DNA of 64,000 nucleotides from Bin5 sp965204525 (GTDB lineage: Bacteria > Chloroflexota > Anaerolineae > Caldilineales > Caldilineaceae): positions 2,108,001 through 2,172,000 of the forward strand of contig OZ241994.1 of the NCBI GenBank assembly GCA_965204525.1, read 5' to 3'. A program made the position numbers and the translations under genes. Position 1 is the first letter of the stretch. The number at the start of each line of letters is the position of its first letter. The notes under the pieces were generated by a model. The model was not told where the DNA came from and did no database searches. It saw nothing but the letters and a program-made list of their open reading frames with translations. This document shows, piece after piece, positions 18,101-26,003 of the stretch.

Positions 18101-19034
18101 GGCGAACGGACGGATGGAAGCGCTGGACGGCGAAGATGGACAGTTGCAGGGAGGCGTACTGGATGCACAAGAGCAACCGGTCCAGCGGGAGCTGGTCGCC
18201 CGGCCCCAGATTCGGGACATCAGCCATGAACTGCCCCGACACCCCACGTTGCAGTACCGGCGCCGTCAGCTGGCGGCCATCACCCACATAGCCGTCCATC
18301 ATACGGCCTTGCCGCCCCACGTCGGGCCGGAACAGATTGCCCAAACGCACGTCGACGAAGATCTTGACCGGGGGAAAAACGCCTGGTCTGGTATCGGCTA
18401 CCATTACTTCATTCCCGCAGATGGTGAGATCCTGCAGACTCAGCCGGTGGAGCTGCGAACGCACCACGTCGACAGGCACAACTCTTATGCGATCGGCGTC
18501 GCATTTGCCGGCAGCTTCATGAACGGCGCCACGCCGTCGCCGCAACAGATTCACGCCGGCGCCCGTCTGATTGCATGGTTGTTGCAGGAGTTTGAGCTGC
18601 AGCTTACCGATGTCTTGGGCCACAATGAGTTTTCATACAATGCCACACCGTGCCCGGGGAGCGAATGGCTGGAGGGCAATCGATGGCGCGATACGTTTAT
18701 AGCAGAGATCGAGCGGGTCCAGAGTGGGGTCCCGCCGTATCACTATGTCCTGTTTCCGTCTGAGGAGTCGATGACCGAGACGTTGGAGGAGGCCAGCCAC
18801 TATTTTGACGAGTTCAAGCCGGTTGCGGGCACTTTCCTTGAAGATGCGCTGCAGGCGAGGTATGTGACTTTGATCGGAGCCGGGACGATCTCGACGGCGG
18901 AAGCTGAACGACGCCTGGCAGATGCAGGGGTTGAGATCGACCACCTGGAAGACTCTGACGCCATATCGGCCACGCAGAGACTGCTGCAACTGGCCCACGA
19001 TGGACGCCGTTTCCGGTCCCTGCTCGAGTCGTAG
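15192..19034 (+). CDS. Large protein: GH-A-like domain, Ig-like domain and three amidase/PGRP-type domains (two degenerate)
   Basis: A 1280-residue protein starting at GTG. Residues 1-350 look like a clan GH-A glycosidase barrel: an acid/base candidate E100 in G-N-E-M-N-Y and a nucleophile candidate E280 in Y-I-T-E-T-D. A Pro/Glu linker is followed by an Ig-like domain (about 400-530). Then come three repeats of the N-acetylmuramoyl-L-alanine amidase (amidase_2/PGRP) fold. Repeat 3 has the full zinc set: H1036 or H1037 (VHHTALP), H1144 (GHNEF) and C1154 (TPCPG). Repeat 1 keeps H614 (CHTAAP) but has Cys-Glu and Ser where His and Cys belong (MCELLDTSSPG). Repeat 2 keeps H812 (NHTAAP) but has Asn and Ser (VNEFINHTSPG). 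So only repeat 3 should be catalytic; the other two may bind peptidoglycan. No clear signal peptide is seen at the chosen start. scpA starts 5 bases downstream. Confidence 0.8.
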   Translation: MSSDFIFGIHDFGGEEHMRAARKPGWIVFSEVVGHDPNDLTGKDFSSLSRQGLGVIVCLNNGYFPQGTLPPSSEYANFARRCANFVGASKGCSRWVIGNEMNYAIGRPGLASALDTRKHFGDAPAGDPTLRSLPDRFSALLSANDREAILDTVEGEELITPQLYANCYGMCRQAIHGLEGHEGDQVLVGAVAPWNTQTVYPGNPSGDWIKYFQDILLQCGASGCDGITLHTFTHGANPTLILDNSKLPGFPQHHCHFQAYRDFMHAIPVNMRQLPVYITETDQAGPWENVNRGWIQAAYAEIDRWNRQNTQKIRALVLYRWPQLDRWHIKGKEGVIEDFRAALRHNYRWDVETELVQPERRVERQPDIQPEARPNLQSEKPAEWGPTRVVEERQEGEVTEEMRMGRGMVYRVQWLKGKPPSPLYPGQVISFPVTVRNTGTIAWPAGGPQQVSLGYHFFQNRQELPYPDGSPVLTALPNDVAPGETVTIDAQMVIPDRPGNYTLVLDLISGGENWFQTMQSDILTRWLSVSKAPQTGDAEQAAEPEAETVEQERVTADPALQPETTPDLQVRAEARSSSAPHGPPVVDIASSLPRGENPFALRTLDQIRRLVICHTAAPSGVPIQTVAQAHISQGYPGIAYHYFVLESGEILQVAEVEAVVNDEAEWSLTGVNICLEGNFDEAVPPPAQLTAAAQLCAWMLPRFQLTAENVVGMCELLDTSSPGNTFDNGPAWKGALSEKIIQFLTDSPLSPPAERVDEETPGPPDDSPAVTDPARIPAPKPPIEDVVERLPRDPQRLVQREAVDIEFIVINHTAAPPITPLQTIAAAFHRRLPGILYQFFIASNGAIYQTQPLMEVVDGRVPYIAQAINIGFAGEFSDDIPTPAQIKSGRQLIAWLMEEFPQLTLASIRGVNEFINHTSPGEQWLQGRRWKDILINAVRTGADPTATVDATSGGEAGPGPKKQPAGGMRTANGRMEALDGEDGQLQGGVLDAQEQPVQRELVARPQIRDISHELPRHPTLQYRRRQLAAITHIAVHHTALPPHVGPEQIAQTHVDEDLDRGKNAWSGIGYHYFIPADGEILQTQPVELRTHHVDRHNSYAIGVAFAGSFMNGATPSPQQIHAGARLIAWLLQEFELQLTDVLGHNEFSYNATPCPGSEWLEGNRWRDTFIAEIERVQSGVPPYHYVLFPSEESMTETLEEASHYFDEFKPVAGTFLEDALQARYVTLIGAGTISTAEAERRLADAGVEIDHLEDSDAISATQRLLQLAHDGRRFRSLLES

Positions 19035-19039
19035 CCGGC

Positions 19040-19792
19040 ATGGAAACCGCCCTCAATCCACTAGGCGCCGGCTACCCGGTCAGCCTCCCGATCTTCGACG
19101 GCCCAATCGGCCTCCTGCTCCATCTGATCGAACGCGAAGAACTGGATATTACGGAAATTTCGCTGGTGGCGATTACGGACCAGTACCTGCGTGCGATCGA
19201 AGCGATGCAGGAGATTGAGCCGGAAGCGCTGGCCGATTTCCTGGTCGTGGCGGCCCGCCTTCTCTACATAAAGAGCCGCGGCCTACTGCCCCACCCAGAA
19301 GGTGAGGAGGAAGAGGAGGAGCGACAGAGCGAGGCGTTGATTCAGCAACTGCTGGACTATCGGCGCTTCAGAGCTGCGGCGGGCGAACTCCGGCTGCGCG
19401 CTTCGATCGGGTTGCGTACCAGTGTGCGATTGACCCCGCCGCAGATGGACCGGAGGCTGGATCTGTCCGCTCTGACGATCGAGAAGCTGGCGGATGCGGC
19501 GCAGAGGGCTTTGAGCAACTTCCCCAGCGACCCGGATCTTCCGTCCGTTCGGGCCTACCCAATTACCGTTGCCGAAAAGATCGGGTCAATTCGAGAGCGG
19601 ATAAGAGGCCGGGCAGGGGAGAATGGCAAGGCCGGCGGTTCACTGACTTTCTCGACGCTTCTTTCCCAGAGCCGGAGCCGCCAAGAGATCATCGTTACGT
19701 TTCTGGCTGTTCTGGAGCTGATCAAGCAAAGGGAGATTGCGGCAGAACAGGAGGAGACTTTCGGCGAGATATTGCTACGCAGCGTGCAGTAA
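19040..19792 (+). CDS. scpA: Segregation and condensation protein A
   Basis: A 250-residue kleisin. The N-terminal block FDGPIGLLLHLIEREELDI and the ITDQYLRAIE helix are diagnostic for ScpA; the acidic patch E-G-E-E-E-E-E-E near residue 95 is common in the family. The C-terminal winged-helix block SRQEIIVTFLAVLELIKQREI binds the SMC head. It normally joins SMC and ScpB for chromosome condensation; scpB is not next to it here. The start is 5 bases after the stop of the amidase gene. Confidence 0.93.
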   Translation: METALNPLGAGYPVSLPIFDGPIGLLLHLIEREELDITEISLVAITDQYLRAIEAMQEIEPEALADFLVVAARLLYIKSRGLLPHPEGEEEEEERQSEALIQQLLDYRRFRAAAGELRLRASIGLRTSVRLTPPQMDRRLDLSALTIEKLADAAQRALSNFPSDPDLPSVRAYPITVAEKIGSIRERIRGRAGENGKAGGSLTFSTLLSQSRSRQEIIVTFLAVLELIKQREIAAEQEETFGEILLRSVQ

Positions 19793-19823
19793 GGGAAAGC
19801 GGAGGCGTTAAGATGCGGTGCAG

Positions 19824-19870
19824 CGGGGGCTGGCGTCGTTTCAGTGCGATGCCGACCCCCGTCTTGTTTT
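19824..19870 (+). terminator. Rho-independent terminator of the scpA operon
   Basis: A GC-rich stem from CGGGGG (19824-19829) pairs with CCCCCG (19856-19861) and continues inward through GGCGTCG/CGATGCC with one mismatch and wobble pairs, around a TTTCAGTG loop. It is followed by TCTTGTTTT. The convergent acs gene ends inside the T tract. Confidence 0.7.
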
Positions 19871-21800
19871 AATCGGCAAGCGTACTTACGTCGCCGATTG
19901 GCAGGCCCTGGACCTGGGCCTTGAGAAGCCGGCGCATGATCTTGCCGGAGCGTGTCTTGGGAAGGCCGTCGACAATGTTCAACTCGGCGGGCACGGCGAT
20001 CGGCCCGACTTCGTGGCGCACGTGAAGTTTGAGGGCGTCGATCAGATCGGAACTGCCGCTGACGCCGTCGTTGAGGATACAGAAGGCGTGGATCACGTTG
20101 CCGCGCAGCTCGTGGGGAATGCCGACGCAGGCGGCTTCGGCCACGTCCGGATGGCTGACTAGGGCACTCTCGATTTCGGCGGTACCGAGCCGGTAGCCGC
20201 TGACTTTGATGACATCATCCATGCGGCCGATGATCCAGAAATAGCCGTCGTCATCGCGGCGGGCACTGTCCCCGGTGAAGTACCAGCCCTGTTGAGCGAA
20301 TTCGGACCAGTACTGTTCGATGTAGCGGTCCGGGTCTCCCCAGACGGTACGGGCCATTCCGGGCCATGGGCGTTTGATGATGAGATAGCCGTCCTCGTTG
20401 GGCTCGCAGGTGGAGCCGTCTTCGCGCACGACGTCGGCTTCGATGCCGGTGAACGGGAGGGTGGCGCTGCCAGGTTTGAGGGCGACAACGGGCGTGGGCG
20501 TGATCATGAAGCCGCCGGTTTCGGTCTGCCACCAGGTGTCCATAATCGGACAGTTTTCGCGGCCGATGACGCGGTGATACCAGCGCCATGCTTCCGGGTT
20601 GATCGGTTCGCCGACGCTGCCGAGGAGGCGCAGGCTGGAGAGGTCGTGCTGTTCGGCCCAGGCATCGCCGAAGCGCATCAGGCCGCGAATGGCGGTCGGC
20701 GCGGTGTAGAGGATGGTGATGCCGTAGTCCTCGACGAGCTTCCAGTAGCGATTGGGGTGGGGATAGTCGGGCGCGCCTTCGTACATGAAGCCGGTGGAGC
20801 CGAGAATCAGCGGCGCGTAGACGATGTAACTGTGTCCGGTAATCCAGCCGGGATCGGCGGCGCACCACCAGAGGTCGTCCTCTTTCAGGTCGAAGACGTA
20901 CTTCAGTGTGGTGGCGGTGTAGACCTGATAGCCGCCACAGGTATGGAGGACGCCCTTGGGTCGGCCGGTTGTGCCGGATGTGTAGAGGATGAAGAGGGGA
21001 TCTTCGGCATCCATCGGTTCCGACTCGCAGACGGGACTGGCGATTGGGAGAGCCATCTCCTCGTGCCACCAGTGATCGCGGCCGGGGGTCATCTGCACAT
21101 CCTGCATGGTGCGCTGGTATACGATCACCGTATCCACGATGGGGCTGCGCTTGACGGCCTCGTCGGAGATGTCCTTGAGGTTGACGGTTTTGCCGCGCAA
21201 CCAGGCGCCGTCACTGGTAATCAGCACCCTGGACTGGGCGTCGTCGATGCGGCTGGCGAGAGCCTGCTCGCTGAATCCGCCGTAAACGACAGAGTGTACG
21301 GCGCCAATCTTGGTAACGGCCAGCATCGCGATCATCAGTTCGGGGGTCCGTCCCATGTAGATGGTCACGGTATCGCCCTTGCCGACACCCTTGCCTTTGA
21401 GCACGTTGGCGAACTTATTGACTTCCTGCCAGAGCTGGTAATAGCTGTAGTTCTGCTTGTCGCCGTCTTCGCCTTCAAATATCAAGGCGAGCTTGTGCCT
21501 GCGCCAGGAGTTTACGTGCCGGTCCAATGCGTTGTAGGCGATATTGGTTTTGCCGCCGGCAAACCATTTGAAGAACGGCGCGCCGCTGTCGTCGAGCACC
21601 TTTTCGTACGGTTCGAACCAGTCGATCAGTTCGCGTGCGCGCGTATCCCAGTAGGCCTCGATATCTGCGAGCGCTTCGCCGCGCAACTCGAGATAGTCGG
21701 GCACGTTTGCGCTGGCGACGGCCTCTGGGAGCGGCTGGTACAGTTCGCTGTCGGCAGCCGGGACCTCGATAGCCTGACCGTTTGAGCTCTGTTCCGACAT
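19869..21800 (-). CDS. acs: Acetyl-CoA synthetase (AMP-forming)
   Basis: A 643-residue adenylate-forming enzyme starting at the ATG at 21800, preceded by GGAGGG; the open frame runs 16 codons further but without a better start. Core motifs: LYTSGTTGRPKGVLHT (P-loop), WWCAADPGWITGHSYIVYAPL, DTWWQTETGGFMI, YFTGDSARRDDDGYFWIIGR (ATP/hinge), and the C-terminal PKTRSGKIMRRLLK, whose Lys is the acetylation target in this family. It makes acetyl-CoA from acetate, ATP and CoA. It lies downstream of sucD with a 77-base gap on the same strand and may be read with the sucCD genes. Confidence 0.95.
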   Translation of the reverse strand: MSEQSSNGQAIEVPAADSELYQPLPEAVASANVPDYLELRGEALADIEAYWDTRARELIDWFEPYEKVLDDSGAPFFKWFAGGKTNIAYNALDRHVNSWRRHKLALIFEGEDGDKQNYSYYQLWQEVNKFANVLKGKGVGKGDTVTIYMGRTPELMIAMLAVTKIGAVHSVVYGGFSEQALASRIDDAQSRVLITSDGAWLRGKTVNLKDISDEAVKRSPIVDTVIVYQRTMQDVQMTPGRDHWWHEEMALPIASPVCESEPMDAEDPLFILYTSGTTGRPKGVLHTCGGYQVYTATTLKYVFDLKEDDLWWCAADPGWITGHSYIVYAPLILGSTGFMYEGAPDYPHPNRYWKLVEDYGITILYTAPTAIRGLMRFGDAWAEQHDLSSLRLLGSVGEPINPEAWRWYHRVIGRENCPIMDTWWQTETGGFMITPTPVVALKPGSATLPFTGIEADVVREDGSTCEPNEDGYLIIKRPWPGMARTVWGDPDRYIEQYWSEFAQQGWYFTGDSARRDDDGYFWIIGRMDDVIKVSGYRLGTAEIESALVSHPDVAEAACVGIPHELRGNVIHAFCILNDGVSGSSDLIDALKLHVRHEVGPIAVPAELNIVDGLPKTRSGKIMRRLLKAQVQGLPIGDVSTLAD

Positions 21801-21876
21801 GCTTCCCTCCTTCATTCCGTGTCTGTTGGTCCGCTGCGAGATTGGCAACTATGATAGCACAGTTTCGGACGTTGGT

Positions 21877-22746
21877 TCAGATATTCTGCGCGGCCAGTTC
21901 TGCGATCTCCTCGGGGTGACGGGCGATGGCGACGCCGGCGTCCTGGAGCGCTTCGATCTTTTCAGCGGCGGTGCCTTCGCCGCCGGAGATGATGGCGCCG
22001 GCATGGCCCATGCGTTTGCCGGGCGGAGCGGTCTGGCCGGCGATGAATGCGGTGACAGGTTTATTCAATTCGGTTCTGATGTAGTCGGCGGCGACCTGCT
22101 CGTCGGCGCCCCCGATCTCCCCGATCAGGACGACCTGCTCAGTAGCGGAGTCCTGTTCAAACATCTGCAATACGTCGAGAAAGTTGAGCCCTTTGATGGG
22201 GTCACCGCCGATGCCAACCGCGGTGCTCTGGCCGATCCCACGCGCGGTCAGAGCATAGATGACCTCGTAGGTTAGCGTCCCGGAACGGCTGACGATGCCG
22301 ACGTTGCCGGGTGTGTGAATGTGGCCGGCCATAATGCCGACTTTGGCGGTACCTGGTGAAATGAGTCCGGGGCAGTTGGGCCCGATCAGGAGAGAATCGG
22401 TCGAATCGAGGTAGGCGCGAGCGCGGGCCATGTCGAGGGCGGGGATGTTTTCGGTGATGCAGACGATCAGGGCGACGCCGGCGTCGGCAGCCTCGAGGAG
22501 GGCGTCCACGGCGAAGGCGGCGGGGACGAAGATAATGCTGGTATTGGCGTCGGTTGTGGCGACGGCTTCGTGGACGGTATCGAAAACAGGCGTGTTGCCG
22601 ACGGCCCACTGACCGCCGCGACCGGGCACGGCGCCGGCCACTACATTGGTGCCGTACTGGATCATCTGCTCTGCGTGGAAGGCGCCCTGGCTGCCGGTAA
22701 TACCCTGCACGAGCAGGCGAGTCCCATTGTCAACGAGGATACTCAT
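21877..22746 (-). CDS. sucD: Succinyl-CoA ligase, alpha subunit
   Basis: A 289-residue protein with the CoA-binding Rossmann domain (GITGSQGAFHAEQM near the start) and the phosphohistidine in GKRMGHAGAIISG (about residues 239-251). Its start codon overlaps the 3' end of sucC by 4 bases, which implies translational coupling. With SucC it interconverts succinyl-CoA and succinate in the TCA cycle. Confidence 0.96.
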   Translation of the reverse strand: MSILVDNGTRLLVQGITGSQGAFHAEQMIQYGTNVVAGAVPGRGGQWAVGNTPVFDTVHEAVATTDANTSIIFVPAAFAVDALLEAADAGVALIVCITENIPALDMARARAYLDSTDSLLIGPNCPGLISPGTAKVGIMAGHIHTPGNVGIVSRSGTLTYEVIYALTARGIGQSTAVGIGGDPIKGLNFLDVLQMFEQDSATEQVVLIGEIGGADEQVAADYIRTELNKPVTAFIAGQTAPPGKRMGHAGAIISGGEGTAAEKIEALQDAGVAIARHPEEIAELAAQNI

Positions 22747-23885
22747 GCGCCTTCTCCTTTGGCGGCGGCGACGGCCATCTGCACGGCTTCAGACAGCTGG
22801 TTGGCGGAGGGAAGATTGGAGTCGGCGAGAATCTGGCGGCCTTCATCCTCGTTTACACCTACCATACGGACGACAATCGGGACCTCTACATTAAGACTAT
22901 TGATGGCCTCGACGATGCCATTGGCCACTTCATCGCAGCGAGTGATGCCGCCGAAGATGTTGATGAGAACTGCCTTCACGCGTGCGTCGCGGAGGATGAT
23001 CCGCAAGGCGGCCAGGACTTTGTCTGCGCCGGCGCCGCCGCCGATGTCGAGAAAATTGGCCGGGCTGCCGCCATAGAGTTTGATAATGTCCATGGTGGCC
23101 ATGGCGAGGCCGGCGCCGTTCACCATGCAGCCGATTTCGCCATCGAGATCGATATAACTGATTCCGACCTCACGGGCTTCGGTCTCGGTGGGGCTGTCTT
23201 CGTCGGGGTCGCGCATGGCGGCCAGCTCTTTTTGCCTGGGCAAGGCGCTGTCGTCGAGCAGTATTTTGCCATCCACAGCCTGCAACTGGTTGTCGCCATT
23301 GATGACGAGCGGATTGATCTCCGCCAGGCTGGCGTCGCTGTCGACAAAAGCGCGGTAGAGGCTCTGGGCAATCTCGGTGAAAGCGGAGACGTGCTCTTTG
23401 GGCAGTCCGATGCCGTAGGCCAACTGGCGGGCCTGGTATCCCTGCATACCCAGAAGTGGGTGGACGTGAACGGTGATGATCTTTTCGGGCGTCTCGGCGG
23501 CGACCTCTTCGATTTCGACGCCCCCCTCGCTGCTGGCCATGATCGCCACCTTGCGCGCGCCGCGGTCGAGGACGGCGCCCAGGTAGATTTCGGAGCGGAT
23601 GTCAGCGGCCTCGTCCACCAGGACTTTTTGCACGGTCAGCCCTTTGATGTCCATGCCGAGGATTTTTGCGGCCACTTTCTCCGCATCTTCCGGCGTGCCG
23701 GCCAGCTTGATGCCGCCGGCTTTGCCGCGCCCGCCGACAAGCACCTGACTTTTGATGACGACCGGCTTGCCGACCTGTTCAGCGATGGCGCGTGCTTCGG
23801 CCGGCGTGGTTGCGACTTCCCCGTTGGGGATGGGCACTCCATATTGGGCGAAGATTCGCTTAGACTGGTATTCGTGTAACTTCAA
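22743..23885 (-). CDS. sucC: Succinyl-CoA ligase, beta subunit
   Basis: A 380-residue ATP-grasp protein: MKLHEYQSKRIFAQYGVPIPNG at the N-terminus, VLVGGRGKAGGIKL (ATP-binding, about 47-60), and the C-terminal NIFGGITRCDEVANGIV block of the CoA-ligase domain. Standard length. First gene of the sucCD pair. Confidence 0.96.
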   Translation of the reverse strand: MKLHEYQSKRIFAQYGVPIPNGEVATTPAEARAIAEQVGKPVVIKSQVLVGGRGKAGGIKLAGTPEDAEKVAAKILGMDIKGLTVQKVLVDEAADIRSEIYLGAVLDRGARKVAIMASSEGGVEIEEVAAETPEKIITVHVHPLLGMQGYQARQLAYGIGLPKEHVSAFTEIAQSLYRAFVDSDASLAEINPLVINGDNQLQAVDGKILLDDSALPRQKELAAMRDPDEDSPTETEAREVGISYIDLDGEIGCMVNGAGLAMATMDIIKLYGGSPANFLDIGGGAGADKVLAALRIILRDARVKAVLINIFGGITRCDEVANGIVEAINSLNVEVPIVVRMVGVNEDEGRQILADSNLPSANQLSEAVQMAVAAAKGEGA

Positions 23886-24000
23886 AACGGGACTCCTCTT
23901 CGGTAAATACTGTGATTCGTGCGATGAAGCGACGCACTATGATTGCAGCTCCCGCCAGCGAGCGGAAAGGCGCTCCGGTTGTATCGTGACTTCCTCGGGC

Positions 24001-24906
24001 TCAGCCTTTCAGTCCTGTGAGAGCGATTCCTCTGATAATCTGACGCTGGAAAACCAGGAAAACGATGAGCAGAGGGATGCTTGCAAGGCTGGCCGCGGTC
24101 ATAATTTTCTCCCAGTGGGTGGTGGATTCGCCGCGGAAGAAACTCAGGCCGACGGGCAAAGTGTAGAATTCGCGGCTGTTGGCCAGGATCAGCGGCCACA
24201 GGTAGGCGTTCCAGTTGCCGATAAAATTGAATATGGCCAGGGCGGCGATGGCCGGTTTGACCAGGGGCGCGGCGATGCGCCACCAGATGCCGAACTCGTT
24301 CATACCATCCATTCGGGCAGCGTCCAGGAGCTCGTTGGGGACGCCGTCGAAGAACTGACGCATCAGAAAGATGCCGGCGGCGGTAATGACGCCGGGAAAG
24401 GCGATTCCCCAGTATTGGGTGTAACCGATATGCCAATTCCAGTTTACGCTCATCGTAAACCACGGAATGATGAGCATTTCGGTCGGTATCATGAGCGTGC
24501 CGAGCATGCCGATGAAGATGATATTCTTGCCCGGAAAGTCGAATTTATTGAGCGTGTAGCCGACCAAGGTGTCAAAGAAGACGACACTTGTGGTGCTGAT
24601 TACCGCAACAATAATACTGTTGAGATACCAGCGTTCGAAACTACTGGTATTGAGTACATTCAGATAGTTCTGGAGAGTGGGATTTTCAGGAAAGAAGGAA
24701 AAGTTCACCAGTTCGGGCGCCGGCTTTACGCTTGTCAGAATCATCCAGAAAAAGGGCGTAACCATGCAGACCCCGCCGATTGCAAGCAGAAGATACGCGA
24801 TCAGCAGCGTCCAGCCGAAACGACGCCTGCTTCCGCCCTGGGCAGGCTTGAAATGTTCCGCTATCTGAAGTGTGCCCTCTGTGCCGATTTCTGCTGAAGT
24901 AGCCAT
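24001..24906 (-). CDS. Carbohydrate ABC transporter permease (MalG/LacG type)
   Basis: A 301-residue permease with six predicted helices. The EAA loop is ELLDAARMDGMNEFGIWWRIAAPLVKP (about residues 193-219), diagnostic of MalG-type sugar permeases; the C-terminus GIALTGLKG is also the family ending. It is 25 bases downstream of the MalF-type permease. The membrane channel is formed by both; no ATPase gene is in this cluster, so a shared MsmK-like ATPase encoded elsewhere is likely. Confidence 0.92.
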   Translation of the reverse strand: MATSAEIGTEGTLQIAEHFKPAQGGSRRRFGWTLLIAYLLLAIGGVCMVTPFFWMILTSVKPAPELVNFSFFPENPTLQNYLNVLNTSSFERWYLNSIIVAVISTTSVVFFDTLVGYTLNKFDFPGKNIIFIGMLGTLMIPTEMLIIPWFTMSVNWNWHIGYTQYWGIAFPGVITAAGIFLMRQFFDGVPNELLDAARMDGMNEFGIWWRIAAPLVKPAIAALAIFNFIGNWNAYLWPLILANSREFYTLPVGLSFFRGESTTHWEKIMTAASLASIPLLIVFLVFQRQIIRGIALTGLKG

Positions 24907-24931
24907 TAGTGCGTTGCGCCGGCGCCTCTTT

Positions 24932-25837
24932 CTAATACTCTACGCGCCGCGAAAAGAAGCGCAGCTGGATGATCGTTATGAGTAGGATGAGAAAGAAAAG
25001 AAGAACGGTAAGCGCGCCGGCATAGCCCATCTTGTAGCTAGAAAACCCCTCCCGATAGACCTCCAGCACGACGGTGGTCGTACTTTTCAGCGGGCCGCCG
25101 GTACCCTGGGGGCTCATATTCTGGACGAGAGCGAACAGGCGCAGATAGGAGATGGTGCCCAGGACTGTCAGGTAGACGATGATCGGATTGAGGAGGGGCA
25201 GGGTGATACGCCAGAATAGCTGCCAGGCGTTGGCGCCGTCGATGCGGGCGGCTTCATAGTAGTGGCCGGGAATCTGCTGGATGCCGGCCAGAAAGATAAT
25301 GACTGCGAAGCCGAGATTTTGCCAAACGGCAACGGCGGTGATCGACGGCAGCGCCTGCGCGGGACTCTTGGTGAAGGGCTGTTGGGGCAGGCCAACCAGA
25401 TCCAGCCCCTGGTTAATCAAGCCGGTCTCCGGCTGATAGAGCCAGTTCCAGACGAAGGCGACTGCGACAGCCGAAGTAACGTAGGGTGCGAAATAGGCGA
25501 CGCGGAAGACCGCGGAAAGGCGTCGGATCTGGGCGAGGAGCAGGGCGATAGCCAGCGCAAGAACCAGCTGTGAGGGCACACCGAACAGAACATAGCGAAC
25601 GGTATTGGAGAAGGCGGCTGTCACAGAGCTGCGCGGCTTGCCGGCGTCCTGCCAGATCTCCTGATAGTTCTCCAATCCCACCCAGGGGCCGGAGCCTTCG
25701 AACACATTCCAGTCGCGAAAACTGACGTTAAAGGCGAGGATTGTCGGGTACCAGCGGATGACGACAAAGAAGACCAGGGCTACGCTCATAAAAATGTAGG
25801 CCCAAATGATTTGCCGCTGGTGGAGGGTTAAGCGCAT
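24932..25837 (-). CDS. Carbohydrate ABC transporter permease (MalF type)
   Basis: A 301-residue membrane protein beginning with a cytoplasmic R-x-T-L-H-Q-R-Q stretch and helix 1 (about 10-30). The EAA loop is YYEAARIDGANAWQLFWRITLPLLNP (about 188-213). Pairs with the MalG-type permease downstream and with the lipoprotein upstream to make a sugar importer. Confidence 0.92.
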   Translation of the reverse strand: MRLTLHQRQIIWAYIFMSVALVFFVVIRWYPTILAFNVSFRDWNVFEGSGPWVGLENYQEIWQDAGKPRSSVTAAFSNTVRYVLFGVPSQLVLALAIALLLAQIRRLSAVFRVAYFAPYVTSAVAVAFVWNWLYQPETGLINQGLDLVGLPQQPFTKSPAQALPSITAVAVWQNLGFAVIIFLAGIQQIPGHYYEAARIDGANAWQLFWRITLPLLNPIIVYLTVLGTISYLRLFALVQNMSPQGTGGPLKSTTTVVLEVYREGFSSYKMGYAGALTVLLFFLILLITIIQLRFFSRRVEY

Positions 25838-26003
25838 GGAGTTAATCCATCGTGATTGCAGCGTAATTCAGGTGGCCGAGGCCAGGATGGCCCAGGGTCT
25901 TTGACCAGAGAACGGGCCGTACTGTACCAGACAGAGAAAGACGGAGGCGAGAGGATAGCCTGCCGGGCAGGTACCCTCTCGCTTCACGCTGGTTATTTTC
26001 GAT

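Noticed and set aside
16992..18623. 543-codon minus-strand open frame over the amidase gene
   Set aside because: Antisense shadow; Arg-rich, no known motif.
20292..21785. 497-codon plus-strand open frame over acs
   Set aside because: Exact antisense of the acs coding sequence; product is Gly/Val/Asp-rich with no family features.
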